57,537 nt of DNA, taken from NCBI GenBank assembly GCA_026770575.1, contig MU657164.1, forward strand, positions 604,083 through 661,619. Reading direction: 5' to 3'. The notes below the pieces were generated by a model. That model had not been told where the DNA came from and searched no databases. It saw only the letters and a program-made list of their open reading frames with translations. The stretch's first letter is position 1. Every line of letters begins with the position of its first letter. Source of the DNA: Pelagophyceae sp. CCMP2097 (lineage: Eukaryota > Sar > Pelagophyceae). Below are positions 1-32,790 of this stretch, one piece after another. The translations under genes and the position numbers were made by a program.

Positions 1-1600
1 CAAGGATATCGGCCAGTTCTCGTCGGAATGAGGCGCTGAATGGCCCTATCGACGCGCCTTGGTCCCGCAGGGCCGGCCCTAACTTTGTTTCGCGTTGTGG
101 CTACCCCTTGGGTAGCAGCGACGTGGCATCGGAAGGCGCGTGAGGAGCATGCGTTCGGGCCCTTGCGGGACCCGCCACGCGCCGGCAACCGGCGGGAACT
201 GCGCGCAGGCGTCCGTAACCAATCCGGCAGCGCCCGGAACCGGCCGCGACAGCGCATCGCGGGTGGGTACGAACTCGAACACAAGTACCCAAAACGCCGA
301 TTCCGCTAGAGTCGACGCACCATGCGGAAAATCGACGGGCGTCTGCGCATGGGCGACTGCGCACCATCGATCCCGGGACGGGAGTCGGCTGGGGTGCCTC
401 GGGGGTGCCCTCGGGCCAAATTCGTACCTAGGTACGAATTTGATTTGGGACCGCGAAATCAAACTCGTACGTGGTTCCGTTGGACTGAAAGTACAGACAA
501 GCTCTATTTATCAACGGTCTTTTAACGGGGTTTTATTTGATAGGGTATCACTTTGAGCTGAAGCTCTCTATTGTACAAGGGGGGTCCAACATGAAACGGA
601 TTCCACTCAGATACAAATTTCTCGGGCTACAAACGAGGTATGGGGCCACTTTTGGTCGCTACGGCGCGGGCAGTTGGCGGCGCGGTCCCCGACGAAGGAA
701 GTTTGTTTACGGGCTCGGTCCGCCGAGCGTGAATCCGCTTTCAAGAATAAAACGGTGTGAAACTTAATACTATTTTCTTGTAATTGCGGATTTGCATGGG
801 CGTTTTAAGTGAAATGAAGCCCATAACTTGTAAAATGGAGCCCATAGCCTAAATTGTGGGCCAAATCCCGCACCTCCATGGGCCACCAGGCCGGACTCTG
901 GCGACGCCAGGGCCCACAGCCGACCCAAATGAAGCGGCAGGGAGGCGGATCTCAGCCGAAGACAATGGAGAACCACCTCAAACCGGCTTTTGGCGACGCT
1001 GAAATCGAGATTGCGCGCGAAATACGCGAAAAACGGGAGAGATCCGCCTCCAGCCCGATACCTTGGGTCGGGCCGGACATGTCCAGCCACTTAAAGTCTT
1101 CTCAAACGTGCTGTGGAGGTGCGGAAATGAGCGACATTTTCATGTTGAACCCCCCTTGCAGTAGCCAAGTTCTGCGGTTGTTATTGTATTTGATTTTGCA
1201 TTTTTCATGGTTGTTGTCGGAAATAGGGGTCTCCGGGCTTCGGGGCTGGTGGATACTGGAAAGTCGGTACGGGGTATCCGGATGGTGCGTTGTTGCTGGC
1301 GCGTGTACCGGAACGAGTGGGCAGTGGCAACGGGTAGCTCCGACGGGACGTGCCCACCGTGATAGTCGAAGCCCCACTCTTCGATCAAGTGGTTTTGTTA
1401 CCCCATCCCGCCGAGTTGATCTCTGTGGCTCCTTGTCTGACTGTGCTCGTCCACGCCCTGCTCGTCCACGACACGCGCCGCGTAAGCCACCCTCCCGTCG
1501 AGTTGAAGTCACCAACGGACAGCTCCGTCCAACGGACGCCTAGCGGCGTTCGTTGGACTCCGCCATCCGCTGGCCTCGTCGCTCCGCTCCTCAAACGTGA
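1..1600. other. No gene recognised
   Basis: Open frames in both strands show no recognisable protein. Near its end (1,448-1,492) is the first copy of the dispersed CTCGTCCACGCCCTGCTCG repeat. Nothing else supportable was found. Confidence 0.5.
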
Positions 1601-1612
1601 CGCCCCCTGAAG

Positions 1613-2135
1613 GGCTTGCTGCGCTCTGTGATAGATTCGATCGCACGTTTCGGCGCGCCGGCGCGCCGCTTGGGGGCGTGCCGGGCCCGGACTCTCGCGG
1701 GCGCCGGGGGGAGACCCCCCGGACCCCCCCCTTAAACTGCTTACCCGCTTTGAAATCGCCGGCTTGCTTCTCGGCCGGCGAGGCGCGCCGCTTCGGGGCG
1801 CGTCGGCGCCGGACTGTTGCGGGTGCCGGGGGGAGAACCCCCGGACCCCCCCTTTAACTTCTTACCCGGATTCATCAAATCCACGCTTACCAAGGGCTCG
1901 CTGCGCTCTGTGAGAGATTCGATCGCACGTTTCGGCGCGCCGCTTGGGGGCGTGCCGGGCCCGGACTCTCGCGGGCGCCGGGGGGAGACCCCCCGGACCC
2001 CCCCCTTAAACTGCTTACCCGCTTTGAAATCGCCGGCTTGCTTCTCGGCCGGCGAGGCGCGCCGCTTGGGAGCGCGTCGGCGCCGGACTCTCGCGAGTGC
2101 CGGGGGGAGACCCCCCGGAACCCCCCCCCCTTTTT
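1613..2135. repeat. Direct duplication of a GC-rich 235 bp unit
   Basis: Two copies, about 1,613-1,852 and 1,897-2,130, each containing two sub-copies of GGGTGCCGGGGGGAGACCCC with short inverted repeats (GGGGG-AGA-CCCCC). A shorter relative lies at about 2,945-3,065. Confidence 0.85.
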
Positions 2136-2149
2136 TTTACGCCATAGCG

Positions 2150-2480
2150 GTTGTAACGATGGGGACTGATTTAAATCCGAGTCCCTCCGAACGTTCTTTT
2201 TACTTTCGGGAGAGGGCAAGGTGCTCGAGAGATGCTTGAGAGATGCTCGAGAGGCGCCGAGCGCGTTCCGTCTAGGACCGCGCTCGTCGTCTCCACGCCC
2301 CGCATAGGTGCGATAACTCGGCGCGCGGCGTCCTTTGCCCTTGGAAACCGTTCGATCTCTGGAGCGCCTTGTCTTCTTCTCTGCACGCCCTGCTCGTTCT
2401 CTGCTCGTCCACGTCCTGCTCGTCCACGACGCGCGCATCGCGTTGAAATTTCCCCCTTTTTTACGGCCGCTGTTTCCGGC
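2150..2480. repeat. Left copy of a long inverted repeat (partner at 29.2-29.6 kb)
   Basis: The stretch containing GCCTTGTCTTCTTCTCTGCA and CTCTGCTCGTCCACGTCCTG recurs as its reverse complement at about 29,200-29,640, including the flanking GGGACTGATTTAAAT block (here at 2,161 and 2,571). No gene. Confidence 0.8.
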
Positions 2481-4183
2481 TCTCGGTCGTTGCGCGGCTG
2501 GGCGTTCTACCCAACCAGCTCCGCCTCTGGGCTCCGCCTCTGGGCTCAAACAGGCGGTTGTGAATATAGGGACTGATTTAAATCTTTTGAATTCCCACTC
2601 AGAACAAATTTTACTTTCGGGAGGAGACAGGGAGCTTGAGAGACGCTTGAGAGACACCGCGCGCCCGTCCTAGAGAGACGCAGAGCGCGCCCGTCTATAG
2701 GACCGTGCTCGTCGTCTCCACGCTACACCTAGGACCGTGCTCGTCGTCTCCACGCTACACCTAGGTGCGCTTACTCGGAGCGCGGCGTCCTTTGCCCTTG
2801 GAAACCGTTCGGTCTCTGTGGCTCCTTGTTTGACTCTGCTCGTCCACGCCCTGTTCGTCCACGACACGCGTCGCGTAAGCTAACCCCCCCCTTTAAGTTC
2901 ATACGCGCATTGATCCAATCCACGCTTGCCCCTATCGCTTAAAAATGTGACGCCGGCTTTGGCTCGCTGCGCTCTCGGTCTCTTGCCCGCGGAGGCGCGC
3001 CGCTTGGAAACGCAGCAGGCCCCGGACTTTGGCGGGTGCCGGGGGGAGACCCCCCGGACCCCCCTTAAGCTAGCGCGGTAGGCTATCACGGAAATTGTTC
3101 GAGTTCGACACGGAAATTGTTTTCGCGGCGCACGGCGCGGAGAGCGGCGCGCTTCGGCGGCGCGTTTGTCGCGCCGAGCGCGCGGCGGCGGCGCGCGTCG
3201 ATCGCGCCCGGACGCGTCGAAAACGCTGCGCTACGGAGCGAGGAAGGCCGCCGGGACGGAAAAGCGCAATCCTCTAAGTTGGCGGCGCGCGGTCCACGGA
3301 GCTTGGGCGGTGCTGTCGGTTTCACATAAGGTGGTTTGTACCCACGCGACGAACACTTTCCAATGATCGAGTGTGTTGGAGTCCGACGGCGCGCGCAATG
3401 TGGAGTTCCCTCTCAGAAACCACGGTTTGCGGAAACCAATTATAGATGGGGAGAGCTAGTGTAACTCGGCCTGTCGGCGTAAAGCCCGGGCTTGCTTTTG
3501 CGCTCAGCTGCGGGTTCTAGGGATGCAGGGGCGGTCTCAAGACTTTTTAAAGTGCGATTGGGCGCGTGGGTTATGTGCCCCATTGCTACGGGTTTCGAGA
3601 TTCGAACCGGTAACTTCATACCGGAATGTCAGAAAATTTTAGACAAACTCGCCGAAATTATTTCTTCGGGTCTGCAACGGAACTCATTCCTCAATGGCTT
3701 CGTTCTCTGAACGAGCTCTGAGCCGAAGATGGAAGGAAACCTGTCTAGAAAAAATGTGGGTAAATCTAAGAGTGGCCACTTCAGCCCAACGTACTTGAAG
3801 GAGATTTTTATTTAAAAGTTAAGGAGGTTTTGGTCCATGGGGTACTTGCGCACTACTTGCGATTCCGAGTGAGGTTGTCGGTTTTCTTGAGTAGAGATAG
3901 GCTGCCACAACCGATCCGCTAAACGGACCAGATGTGGTGTGTGTTTACGTTTTTACTCTCCCCTTCTCTCTCTCCTTTCTTCTTGCGGGTCCCGGAAGAG
4001 TCCACATTGGGCACGTCCGCGCTCCTCGCGCTGCCGTCAGAATCGGCTAGGAGTTTGGCCACGTGCGGTTGGGGTCCTCCTTGATGAGCCTGCACTAGGA
4101 TTTTTGAAGCGCGCGCCTCTATCGTATACATTGGGTCGGCAAATTTGGTTGCTTGGCAGCGTGAGAACTTTGCATTCCTGCCC

Positions 4184-4260
4184 GGGAAGTCCACAATTCT
4201 ATGGCAGAGCGGTCGCCCACCATGTGTTGCGTCGATCCGCGCCGGAATTGTGGACTTCCC
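4184..4260. repeat. 16 bp perfect inverted repeat
   Basis: GGGAAGTCCACAATTC at 4,184-4,199 is answered by GAATTGTGGACTTCCC at 4,245-4,260, with a 45 nt loop. The surrounding 3.1-4.6 kb holds no recognisable gene but has a diverged duplication (TAGGAGTTTGGCCACG near 4,048; TAGGAACTTGGCCACG near 4,345). Confidence 0.8.
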
Positions 4261-4559
4261 ACGACGCGCTTGCAAATGGGACTCCATACAAAAACAGTCA
4301 ATTTTAGACACGCTCGTTCTCCTTCCCCTGCTGCCGGAATCATCTAGGAACTTGGCCACGCGCGGTCATGGTCCCCATGGATGGGGCTGCAAAAGTTGTT
4401 TCGATCTGCGCGCCTCTATCGGCCCTAACCTGGCGTATTCCAGTCTCCCGAAGGGAGCCATAGTAATCCTTATTGAGAACGTTCCTGAGAGGCGTTATTT
4501 GCGCCAGGGCGGGAAATCGCCTTTTGAATAGCGAAGGCCAAAGGCAGGGGAGTTTAACA

Positions 4560-5775
4560 ATTAACAACTTCGCCAAAAAAAAGTCGTTAAAATCAAATTC
4601 TGTTACGGTCCGAATTCCGGAACTCGCGTACCCTAACCCTCCGTGGTTTGCTACTCCAAAAACGTCTTCTAAGCTGAGATAAATGTTTGAGTTTGACCCA
4701 CTTCCAAATGTTCAAAAGGACTTTTATCGCTGAAAAGACAATTTTCTCAAATCACGCTAACAATAGCAAATTCGGACTCGCCGTTTCAGCGCGCGTCGAA
4801 TGCGCTAGGTGGCGTCTTCAATTTCAAAACGCTCAATTTTTGAGCTTTTGAATAATTGGATCGTTTTTCAAAATGGTGTCTAAACGGGTCGGGAATAACA
4901 AAATCGTCATCGCCGCGCCGGCGCGGTTCCGAAACGCTAAATTTTATCAAAAAACACAAAAGATCCAAATCCATGTATGATGACAGTAACCGCTGTAAAA
5001 GGTAAAATACGTAATTCACAACGTGATAAAGTGATTCGGACTCGCCGCGCCGGCGCGCTTCCGAAGCGCGTATTTTTATTACAAGAGCGCGCCGGGGGCA
5101 CACGGAGGACCCGACTTCGAGCGAAGGTTACAGACAAATCCCATTACAATGCCCACGTAAATAATTAAATTTATTTAACTAATCGCTGAACCTTCAAATC
5201 CTCCTCATCTTTATTTTTTATTTTTTATTTTTTATTTCTTATTTCTTATTGAGCTATAAATTATTTTTTTGCGGCCGACCAGATTCGAACCTGTGACCAA
5301 AAACTTCTTCTATGATGATTCCAATGAGGCTCCTGCTCGACCTCCACTCCCAATTTTAGCAATCGCATCAACCGCCAATCGCTGAATCGGCCGAGTTGCT
5401 GCCCTTTTCTTCCCGAAGGTGGAACCTCACGGATTTACCTGCGGACAGACAGACAGAGGGACGGATGGACGGACAGACGGACGGACAGACAATATTCCCC
5501 CTGGTAATCCTTCAATCAAAGGACCCGAAGGGCCCTTGCCGTAAACTGACGTTGATTTAATTCGGGTCATCAATCAAGAAACACAAAAGATCCAAATCCA
5601 TTAATGATGACTATAATCGCTGTAAAAGGTTAAATGCGTAATTCGCAATCAGAATAACAAATTCGTCATCGCCGCGCCGGCGCGCTGCCGAAACGCCCAT
5701 TTTAATCAAGAAACACAAAAGATCCAAATTCATCAATGGTGACTATAATCGCTGTAAAAGGTTAAATACGTAGGA
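4560..5775. repeat. Satellite-like repeat block with microsatellites
   Basis: Two units (about 4,900-5,060 and 5,570-5,765) contain GCGCCGGCGCG, AAACACAAAAGATCCAAATC and GTAAAAGGT(T)AAATRCGTAATTC words. The same unit appears in reverse orientation as a tandem array at 31.2-31.7 kb. A TTTATTTTT run lies at 5,207-5,250 and a GACA/GGAC microsatellite at 5,443-5,492. No gene. Confidence 0.75.
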
Positions 5776-6675
5776 ATTTTTGGCGAGTGAAGCAAAGTGC
5801 TGGACTTGGAAAGTTCCGGGTCAGATACGTTTCCCTTCGTGCGTTGAATCGAACCCCGACATTATTATGGACTATTATGGACTTCCCATCACTTCCCATC
5901 GCGCGTCGTTTTAAGAATTTATTAAATCCAAAAAGCCCTCTTATTGACATTCTACACAGAAATTTGCCCCTTACGGAGCATAAACCTACAATTGTACAAC
6001 ACTTTGGCCTTAGCCCCTACGGGGGCCCTTAACGGCCTCGAGCTCGGCAGCTCGCCGTCTTCGTCGTCGCTGGATAGCGAGGACGCGGTGCGCGGCGCGA
6101 GCGCGCCCTGGAACTCGTGCAAGTTCGTCAATGCCACGGTCGCCTTCCTGACGTCGAGCCCGACGGACGGCGCCGCCAAGCTCGAGGCCGTGCGGCACAC
6201 GGTCCGCCGGCCTTTGGTGTCGCCAACATCTTACAAAGCCTTCCATATGGGGCCCTACAGGCCGTGTAGGGTCCAGCCTACCCTACGTAGGGTCAATGTC
6301 CGTCGGCGGCTAATGTCTTCGCTCGACTCGGAGGTGCCGAATGTCTTCGCGCGACTCGGCAATCTCGGTGGTGCACCTCGGGGAGGAGGCAGACGTGCTT
6401 CTTGCGGTGCCCGTCGGAATGCGCCCAAGGACATCGCCGCAGGCCGCGCCGCGGTGCCATTCTCAAGAGAATCGCAACGGTACCGGTGTGAGCGTGACAT
6501 CCGCCCGAATTCGATCCGATAAAAATTCCGCATGAAAGTTAAATGACGTCGCGCCTCCGAGTTCGGAGAACCGTCTCAGAACGGAGGGGCGCGTCGCAGC
6601 GACGTTCTCTGCGCTCGTCCCGCTTTCGGGGGGGCTCGGAGCCCCGGGCGCGCCCCCCGGGTCCGCTCAGAGCGC

Positions 6676-6970
6676 ATGCCGGTCGCCACCAGGGCCGCGC
6701 GGCGCGCCCGGTCGCGCGCCGCCGCTGCCACGCTCGCACTCCGCGTGTTTGAGCAGCACGACCTGCTCACGCCCATCCTCCGGCTCGTGGCCTCGCCCAA
6801 CGGCCTCCTTGTCACGAAGCAAGTCGCTCGCGGCGCGCGCGCCGTCGTGCTGGCTCTGCGCAAGCTCGTCTGGCAGGACCGCATTTTGAAGGGCACCGCA
6901 ATCCTCAAGAGGCACGTTGGCAACGTCGGCAGCTGCGCGTTCTCGCCCGACGGCACGCGCCTCGTGATAA
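6676..6970 (+). pseudogene. WD40-repeat gene fragment
   Basis: A GC-rich frame of about 98 codons from an ATG at 6676 ends in HVGNVGSCAFSPDGTRLV, the core of a WD40 blade. Immediately afterwards the sequence changes into a dispersed repeat (GTAGGGGC...CCCAAGGATTTGTTGG, also near 25,797), which reads on in frame to a stop at 7158 but carries no WD40 sequence. No donor fits at the break. I read it as a gene fragment cut by a repeat; a real first exon with a hidden donor is the alternative. Confidence 0.4.
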
Positions 6971-7766
6971 AGACCCCCGTAGGGGCAGGGGCCAACCCCA
7001 AGGATTTGTTGGACTGTATTACTAGAGGACGTTCCTGGGAGGCGTTATTTGCACCAGGGCAGGAAATCGGCTTCTGGATAGCGAAGGCCAAGCACAGGCG
7101 GATGACAAAGGCGCCTCGTGACGCCATGATCGTTTTTTTTTTGTCTGCTGCCCTGTAGCGACCCGCACATGCTCGAGTACCTTTTAAAAGAATTAAAAGT
7201 GAGTTTGACCCCCTTTCAAAAGTCCTTTCCCGTACTCCGTCCCACCCGTCGTTTGGCGATGGGTCCCCCCGGCTCTCTTCTCTCATGCCTCTCATGCGAT
7301 TTTACTTGTGCCACAGTCCGGCGCTTCGATGAGGCGCCGGTCTCATAAAGTTTTCCACGCGCACGCGCGAGCGACGGCGAGGAAAACAGGGGAGAGAGAG
7401 ATATCCCACCCGAGGAACCGCACTCCTCCACACGCCCACTGCGTGGCCGCGGGAATTCACCGACCTGGCGGACTGCAACCGGAAACCCCCGGTCCCCACC
7501 TCCGCTGCGCTGCGGAGTGGACCGGGTGCAAAAAGACGTATATCGCTAAAAAGGCAACTTTGACGAATCACGCTAAGTATAGCGGTTTCGAACTCGCCGC
7601 TTCAGCGCGCGTCGAATGCGCTAGGCGGCGTCTTAAATCATAAAACCGTTTTCCTGCTGTGGCTCAAACTTTCTGCAAAAAGTCAAAGAGCATTCCGAGG
7701 AAGTTCTTTCGGCGAGATACACGCTCATAGCATCGACTGGAAGAGCACTCGCACTGCACGCACGCA

Positions 7767-28510
<20,744 letters not shown>

Positions 28511-28649
28511 ATGCACCTACTACGCGCCACGACGGCGGAAACGCGACTGGCCGCGAAGCGGGTTCGCGGCCTCGCCGAAGACGCCCGCGAAACGCCCCGC
28601 GGGCCCCTCTGGCCGAAAGACGACGCCGCCGACGACGCCCCGGCCCCCA

Positions 28650-28655
28650 AATAAA
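28650..28655 (+). promoter_or_regulatory. Candidate polyadenylation signal of the fusion gene
   Basis: AATAAA lies 140 nt after the TAG stop at 28,508. It is the first canonical hexamer downstream. Whether this lineage relies on AATAAA is unknown to me, so this is a weak call. Confidence 0.3.
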
Positions 28656-29199
28656 CGATTCGGGGCCCGCGACGGCGCTTTCCCCGCCGCACCCCCGAAA
28701 GGACGCGGCGAATGTCCGAGGCGGTCTATATGGCCCCAAAGACCGGACGTGGCCCTCGAACGAGCGAACGGATTGCAACTCAGTCTTGCGCTAAAAGACA
28801 TGGGTTGGAAAAACGTTGTAGATGAGGTGAATTGAACTGGAAATGAAGTTAATTAATTCGAGATGAGGTTGTCGTTTCAATGAGGTTGATCGCGATTCTA
28901 GATGAGGCTGTGCTTGGTACCCATAAACGCGAACTGGGCTCCATAACCTTTTTAAAAAAATGTGGTCTGAACGCCGGTTCTTCGTCCTATAGTGCAATCG
29001 AGTCGCGCCCGACACGATTACGTTATTCGCGTCGCCGGCGTGTATGAATGCACCCAGATTCGAACCCGCAATAATCTCAGATTAGCGAGCGAGTCTCGAT
29101 CAACGACATCTGCATACTCGTGCTGTAACTAGGCCCCTGGTAACGAATCTGGAATGTTGGTGTTTCTTTAGTATATAAAACCCACGAATTAGGGTTTGG

Positions 29200-29640
29200 G
29201 GGAAATTTCAACGCGATGCGCGCGTCGTGGACGAGCAGGACGTGGACGAGCAGAGAACGAGCAGGGCGTGCAGAGAAGAAGACAAGGCGCTCCAGAGATC
29301 AAACGGTTTCCAAGGGCAAAGGACGCCGCGCGCCGAGTTATCGTGCCTATACGGGGCGTGGAGACGACGAGCGCGGTCCTATACGGGGCGTGGAGACGAC
29401 GAGCGCGGTCCTAGACGAACGCGCTCGGCGCCTCTCGAGCATCTCTCGAGCATCTCTCGAGCACCTTGCCTTCTCCCGAAAGTAAAAAGAACGTTCGGAG
29501 GGATTCGGACTTAAATCAATCCCCATCGTTACAACCGCTGTTGGAGTCCCCCGAGGCGGAGCTGGTTGGGCCGTTGGCCCAGCCGCGCGACGACCGAGAG
29601 CCAGAAACAGCGGCCGTAAAAAACGAATTAGGGTTTGGGG
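29200..29640. repeat. Right copy of the long inverted repeat
   Basis: Reverse complement of 2,150-2,480, with an internal tandem duplication of CTATACGGGGCGTGGAGACG at 29,348-29,415. Downstream, 29,757-29,812 is a degenerate GGTTAGGTTGGGTTCGG run. Confidence 0.8.
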
Positions 29641-30159
29641 GGGCTAGGGTGGGGGTTCAGGTTCGGGTCACCACCACACGGATTAGGGCAGCGCACCGCG
29701 CGCGCGCAGCGCGCGCACCCCGCGCGCACCCCGCGCGCATTAGGGCCGTCGGATAAGGTTAGGCTAGGTTAGGTTGGGTTGGGTTCGGGTTCGGTTCGGT
29801 TCGGTTGCGACAGGGCACTATGGGTTGTGGGCTAATTAATCTTCATTTACCATCCAATTAACCTCCCAGTGCGCATTTAAAATAGGCACTCAAAAGACAT
29901 TCCGAGTCGGCTCCGGGGGCTTTGAATATATCCAGGCTGGCCCAGAAGGTACGCCCGCCGGATCGTTGCGATGGGCAGCCAGGCCCGGTGCCGATGCCAG
30001 GGGGCCTCGCACGATGTGTACCCATCGCGTGCGCCCCCCTCGCGCACGTACAATTGGAGCCCCTTGCAAAGTCGATTGAAGCGGGCGGTGATGCAGCGAC
30101 TATCGAGGGTGGAGCGCGTCGATGATGAACATGCATGCTGGGTTGCCGCGTAGGTGCTA

Positions 30160-30520
30160 GGGTCGTAGGGTCCAGCCTACCCTACATAGGGTCGCGGGGC
30201 CCTTCGTAGGGTCACACGTAGGGTACTGTGAGCCGACGGGGTTCCAGTCGGCGCGCGTCGTCGCCCGCGGGCCGCCCAACCTTGAGGCAGGGTCCACGTC
30301 GGGGTCCTTGTTAGCACCACTGAGGCGTTATCCGGGCGGCTCGGCGTCGAATTCGGGCCTCGGGCTCGGCGACTCGTCGTCTTCGTCGTCGTCGGATGGC
30401 CCGCCGAGCCCTTGGTGTCGCCAATATCCCACAAAGCTTTCCGTATGGGGCCCTATGGGCCGCGTAGGGTCCAGCCAACCCTACGTAGGGTCGTAGGGCC
30501 CTACGTAGGGCCCTACGCGG
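30160..30520. repeat. Paired CCTACGTAGGG palindromic element
   Basis: Copies of a roughly 60-70 bp motif (GTAGGGTCCAGCCTACCCTA then GTCGTAGGGCCCTACGTAGG) occur at about 30,160-30,225 and 30,460-30,520. Between them is a reversed acidic frame. The same arrangement is at 57,133-57,537, and a single copy at 6,240-6,300. The adjoining GTGTCGCCAAYATCYYACAA block is shared by the 6 kb and 30 kb copies. Confidence 0.75.
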
Positions 30521-30657
30521 TAACCCAGGTCGGCACGGCCCCTCAGCACGGCACCGCCCGGCTCGTCGCATCAAAGTAAAACCGTATAGGGCCCCGCAGG
30601 GACCGAGAGTCTACCACTATCCAAGCACTGTATGGCTTCCCACAGACGGCATGTCAC

Positions 30658-31114
30658 CGAAAAGAATCGCTTAAAAACCGTCTAAATAGAATTCTGGCAC
30701 GGTCCGAATTCCGGAACTCTCACTTGCTTTCACGCACCCTAACACTTCGTGGTCCGCCGCTCCAAAGAGGTTTTTTAAAAAGTTGATTAGTTTTTTAAAC
30801 GTAACCCCAACCCTAACTCTAACCAACAATTTTTAAACAAATGGCGGTTTGAGATTCAAGACGCCACCTAGCGCATTCGACGCGCGCTGAAGCGGCGAGT
30901 TCGAAAACACTACTCTTAGCGTGATTTTGAGAAAGTTGCCTTTTTCAGCGATAAACACCTCTTTGAACATTTGAATGGGTCAAACTCAAACATTTATCTC
31001 AGCTTGTAAGGCCCCTATCGAACAGCGGACCATGAAGGGTTAGGGTACGCCAGTTCCGGAAAACGAACCGTTTTAGAATTTGATTTCGACGTCATTGTTT
31101 TCAAGCGATTCTCG
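30658..31114. repeat. Inverted-repeat element (MITE-like)
   Basis: Ends of about 60 nt are imperfect inverted copies: left around GAATTCTGGCACGGTCCG, right around CGAACCGTTTTAGAATTTGA, each bearing a TTCCGGAACT core. The interior includes TAGCGCATTCGACGCGCGCT, also present (sometimes reversed) at about 4,790, 7,600 and 31,790. Confidence 0.65.
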
Positions 31115-31224
31115 ATTATGTTGCTAAAGGGTGGCGCGTTGGGACCGCGTCGACGCGGCAAGTCCGATTTTATCACTCTCGGAGCAGGACATGAATGTTG
31201 CGCTTTCAGCGATTACGATCACAT

Positions 31225-31720
31225 TGTAGAGGTTTTTTTGATTATTCGCAAAAATTGCTATGTGTTCTCGTTTCGGAAGCGCGCCGGCGCGGCGAGTCCG
31301 AATCACTTAATCACGTTGCAAATTTCGCTTTTTGCCTTTTACAGCGATGATGGTCATCACATACATAAATTTGTTTTTTTGTTTCTTGATTGAAGTAAGC
31401 GTTTTGGAAGCGCGCCGGCGCGGCGAGTCCGAAATACTTAACACCGTTGCGAATTACGTATTTTGCCATTTACAGCGATTATGGTCATCTTCCATAGATT
31501 TGGATTTTTGTGTTTCTTGATAAAAATGAGCGTTTCAAAACCGCGCCGGCGCGACGAGTCCGAATCACTTCATCACGTTGTGAATTACGCACTTTACCTT
31601 TTACAGCGATTATGGTCATCATACATGGATTTGGATCTTTTGTTTCTTGACAAAAATGAGCGTTTCGGAAGCGCGCCGGCGCGGCGATTACGATTTTGTT
31701 ATTCTCGACTCGTTTAGACA
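31225..31720. repeat. Tandem satellite, about 116-120 bp unit, four copies
   Basis: Successive units carry GCGCCGGCGCGRCGAGTCCGA, a TTACAGCGATTATGGTCATC box and a TTTGTTTCTTGAT box. They are inverted relative to the 4.9-5.8 kb block. Confidence 0.8.
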
Positions 31721-32036
31721 CCATTCGAAAAACGTTGCAATTATTCAAAATCTCAAAAATTGACCGTTTTGAAAATTGAAAACGCCATTAAGCGCATTCG
31801 ACGCGCTCTGAAGCGGCGAGTCCGAAAATGCTCCTTTTAGCGTGATTTGAGAAAGTTGTTTTTAAACGATCAAAGTCGTTTTGAACATTTGGAAGGGGGT
31901 CAAACTGGCATTTTTATCTCAGCTAATACAACCTCTTTAGAGTAGCCGACCAGAGAGGGTTATGGTACGTGTGAGTTTAGGGCACGTGAGAGTTCTGGAA
32001 AACGGACCGAGCCAGAATTCGATTTAAACGACATTA

Positions 32037-32478
32037 GACAGGTTCACTTTAATTAACTAGTTCAGAACTGGTTCAGAAAACGACAAATACACAATTCAGA
32101 ACAGTTCTGAACTTGTTTCAGAACTGGTTAATCTGAACTCTGAGTTATGATTAACCAGTTCGTTACTAGTCCAGAACTAGTTCTGAACTGAGAAAACCCG
32201 CAAATTTTGCTGTCTCAATTGTTCTAAACATTAAAAATAAATTTATTGAGGCTTTTTTCAAATCCAGATCAGGTTCGAAATGCCGCCGGTGGGGTTCGAA
32301 CCGGCTCACCTAGATTTCGATGGGACGTGACTGCAATCGCCAAAATAAAGATGATAAAATGCCGCCGCCTCCGGGGCTGAACTCAAAGTGCAAATACGAT
32401 TTCTGAACTCTTCTGAACTATCGCCTTAACTCGTATTTGCGTATGAGTTCTGAACTGGTTAAATAAAGTGAACCTGTC
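32037..32478. repeat. Terminal-inverted-repeat element, about 440 bp
   Basis: Left end GACAGGTTCACTTTAATTAA, right end reading inward GACAGGTTCACTTTATTTAA; similarity continues for about 45 nt. The interior is packed with the palindrome GTTCAGAACTAGTTCTGAAC and variants. No coding capacity was seen. Confidence 0.8.
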
Positions 32479-32595
32479 AATTTTTTAGCCGATTCTTTTG
32501 GGCGACATGACCTGTGTCCCGGGGAGCCATACAGTGCTTAGATAGTGGTAGGCTCGCTGCCCCTGCGGGGCCCTATGCGACTGCGCTCTGTTGAA

Positions 32596-32790
32596 AACGA
32601 TAAAGCTATCTGGCTGCCGAAACCTCACAAATCTGCCCGCTCGGCTCGGGGACTGCGCGGCGCTGGCGAATCTGCAGGTTGCGTGTGCCATTCACTCACG
32701 AGACTGCCCGCGCGCCTCGCCGACTGTTCGGCACTGAGGACTTTGGACCTTTCCGGCCGCTCCGGCCTACTGCGCCGAGACGACGCCGTC
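32596..32790 (+). pseudogene. Leucine-rich-repeat gene fragment with frameshift
   Basis: Two consecutive LRR units are readable: NLTNLPARLGDCAALANLQ in one frame, then SLTRLPARLADCSALRTLDLSG in another, about 20 nt later. The shift between them leaves no room for a normal intron (only about 25 nt separates them), so this looks like a decayed LRR gene. A dispersed repeat (TTAGATAGTGGTAGGCTC, also at 27,317) lies just upstream at 32,536. Confidence 0.5.

Noticed and set aside
5270..5300. tRNA-like TTCGAACC boxes (also near 3,600, 29,052 and 32,295)
   Set aside because: The flanking bases do not form a five-pair T-stem and no acceptor or anticodon stems fit on either strand.
29757..29812. Telomere-like GGTTAGG/GGTTCGG run
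   Set aside because: It is short, degenerate and internal, without a regular unit.
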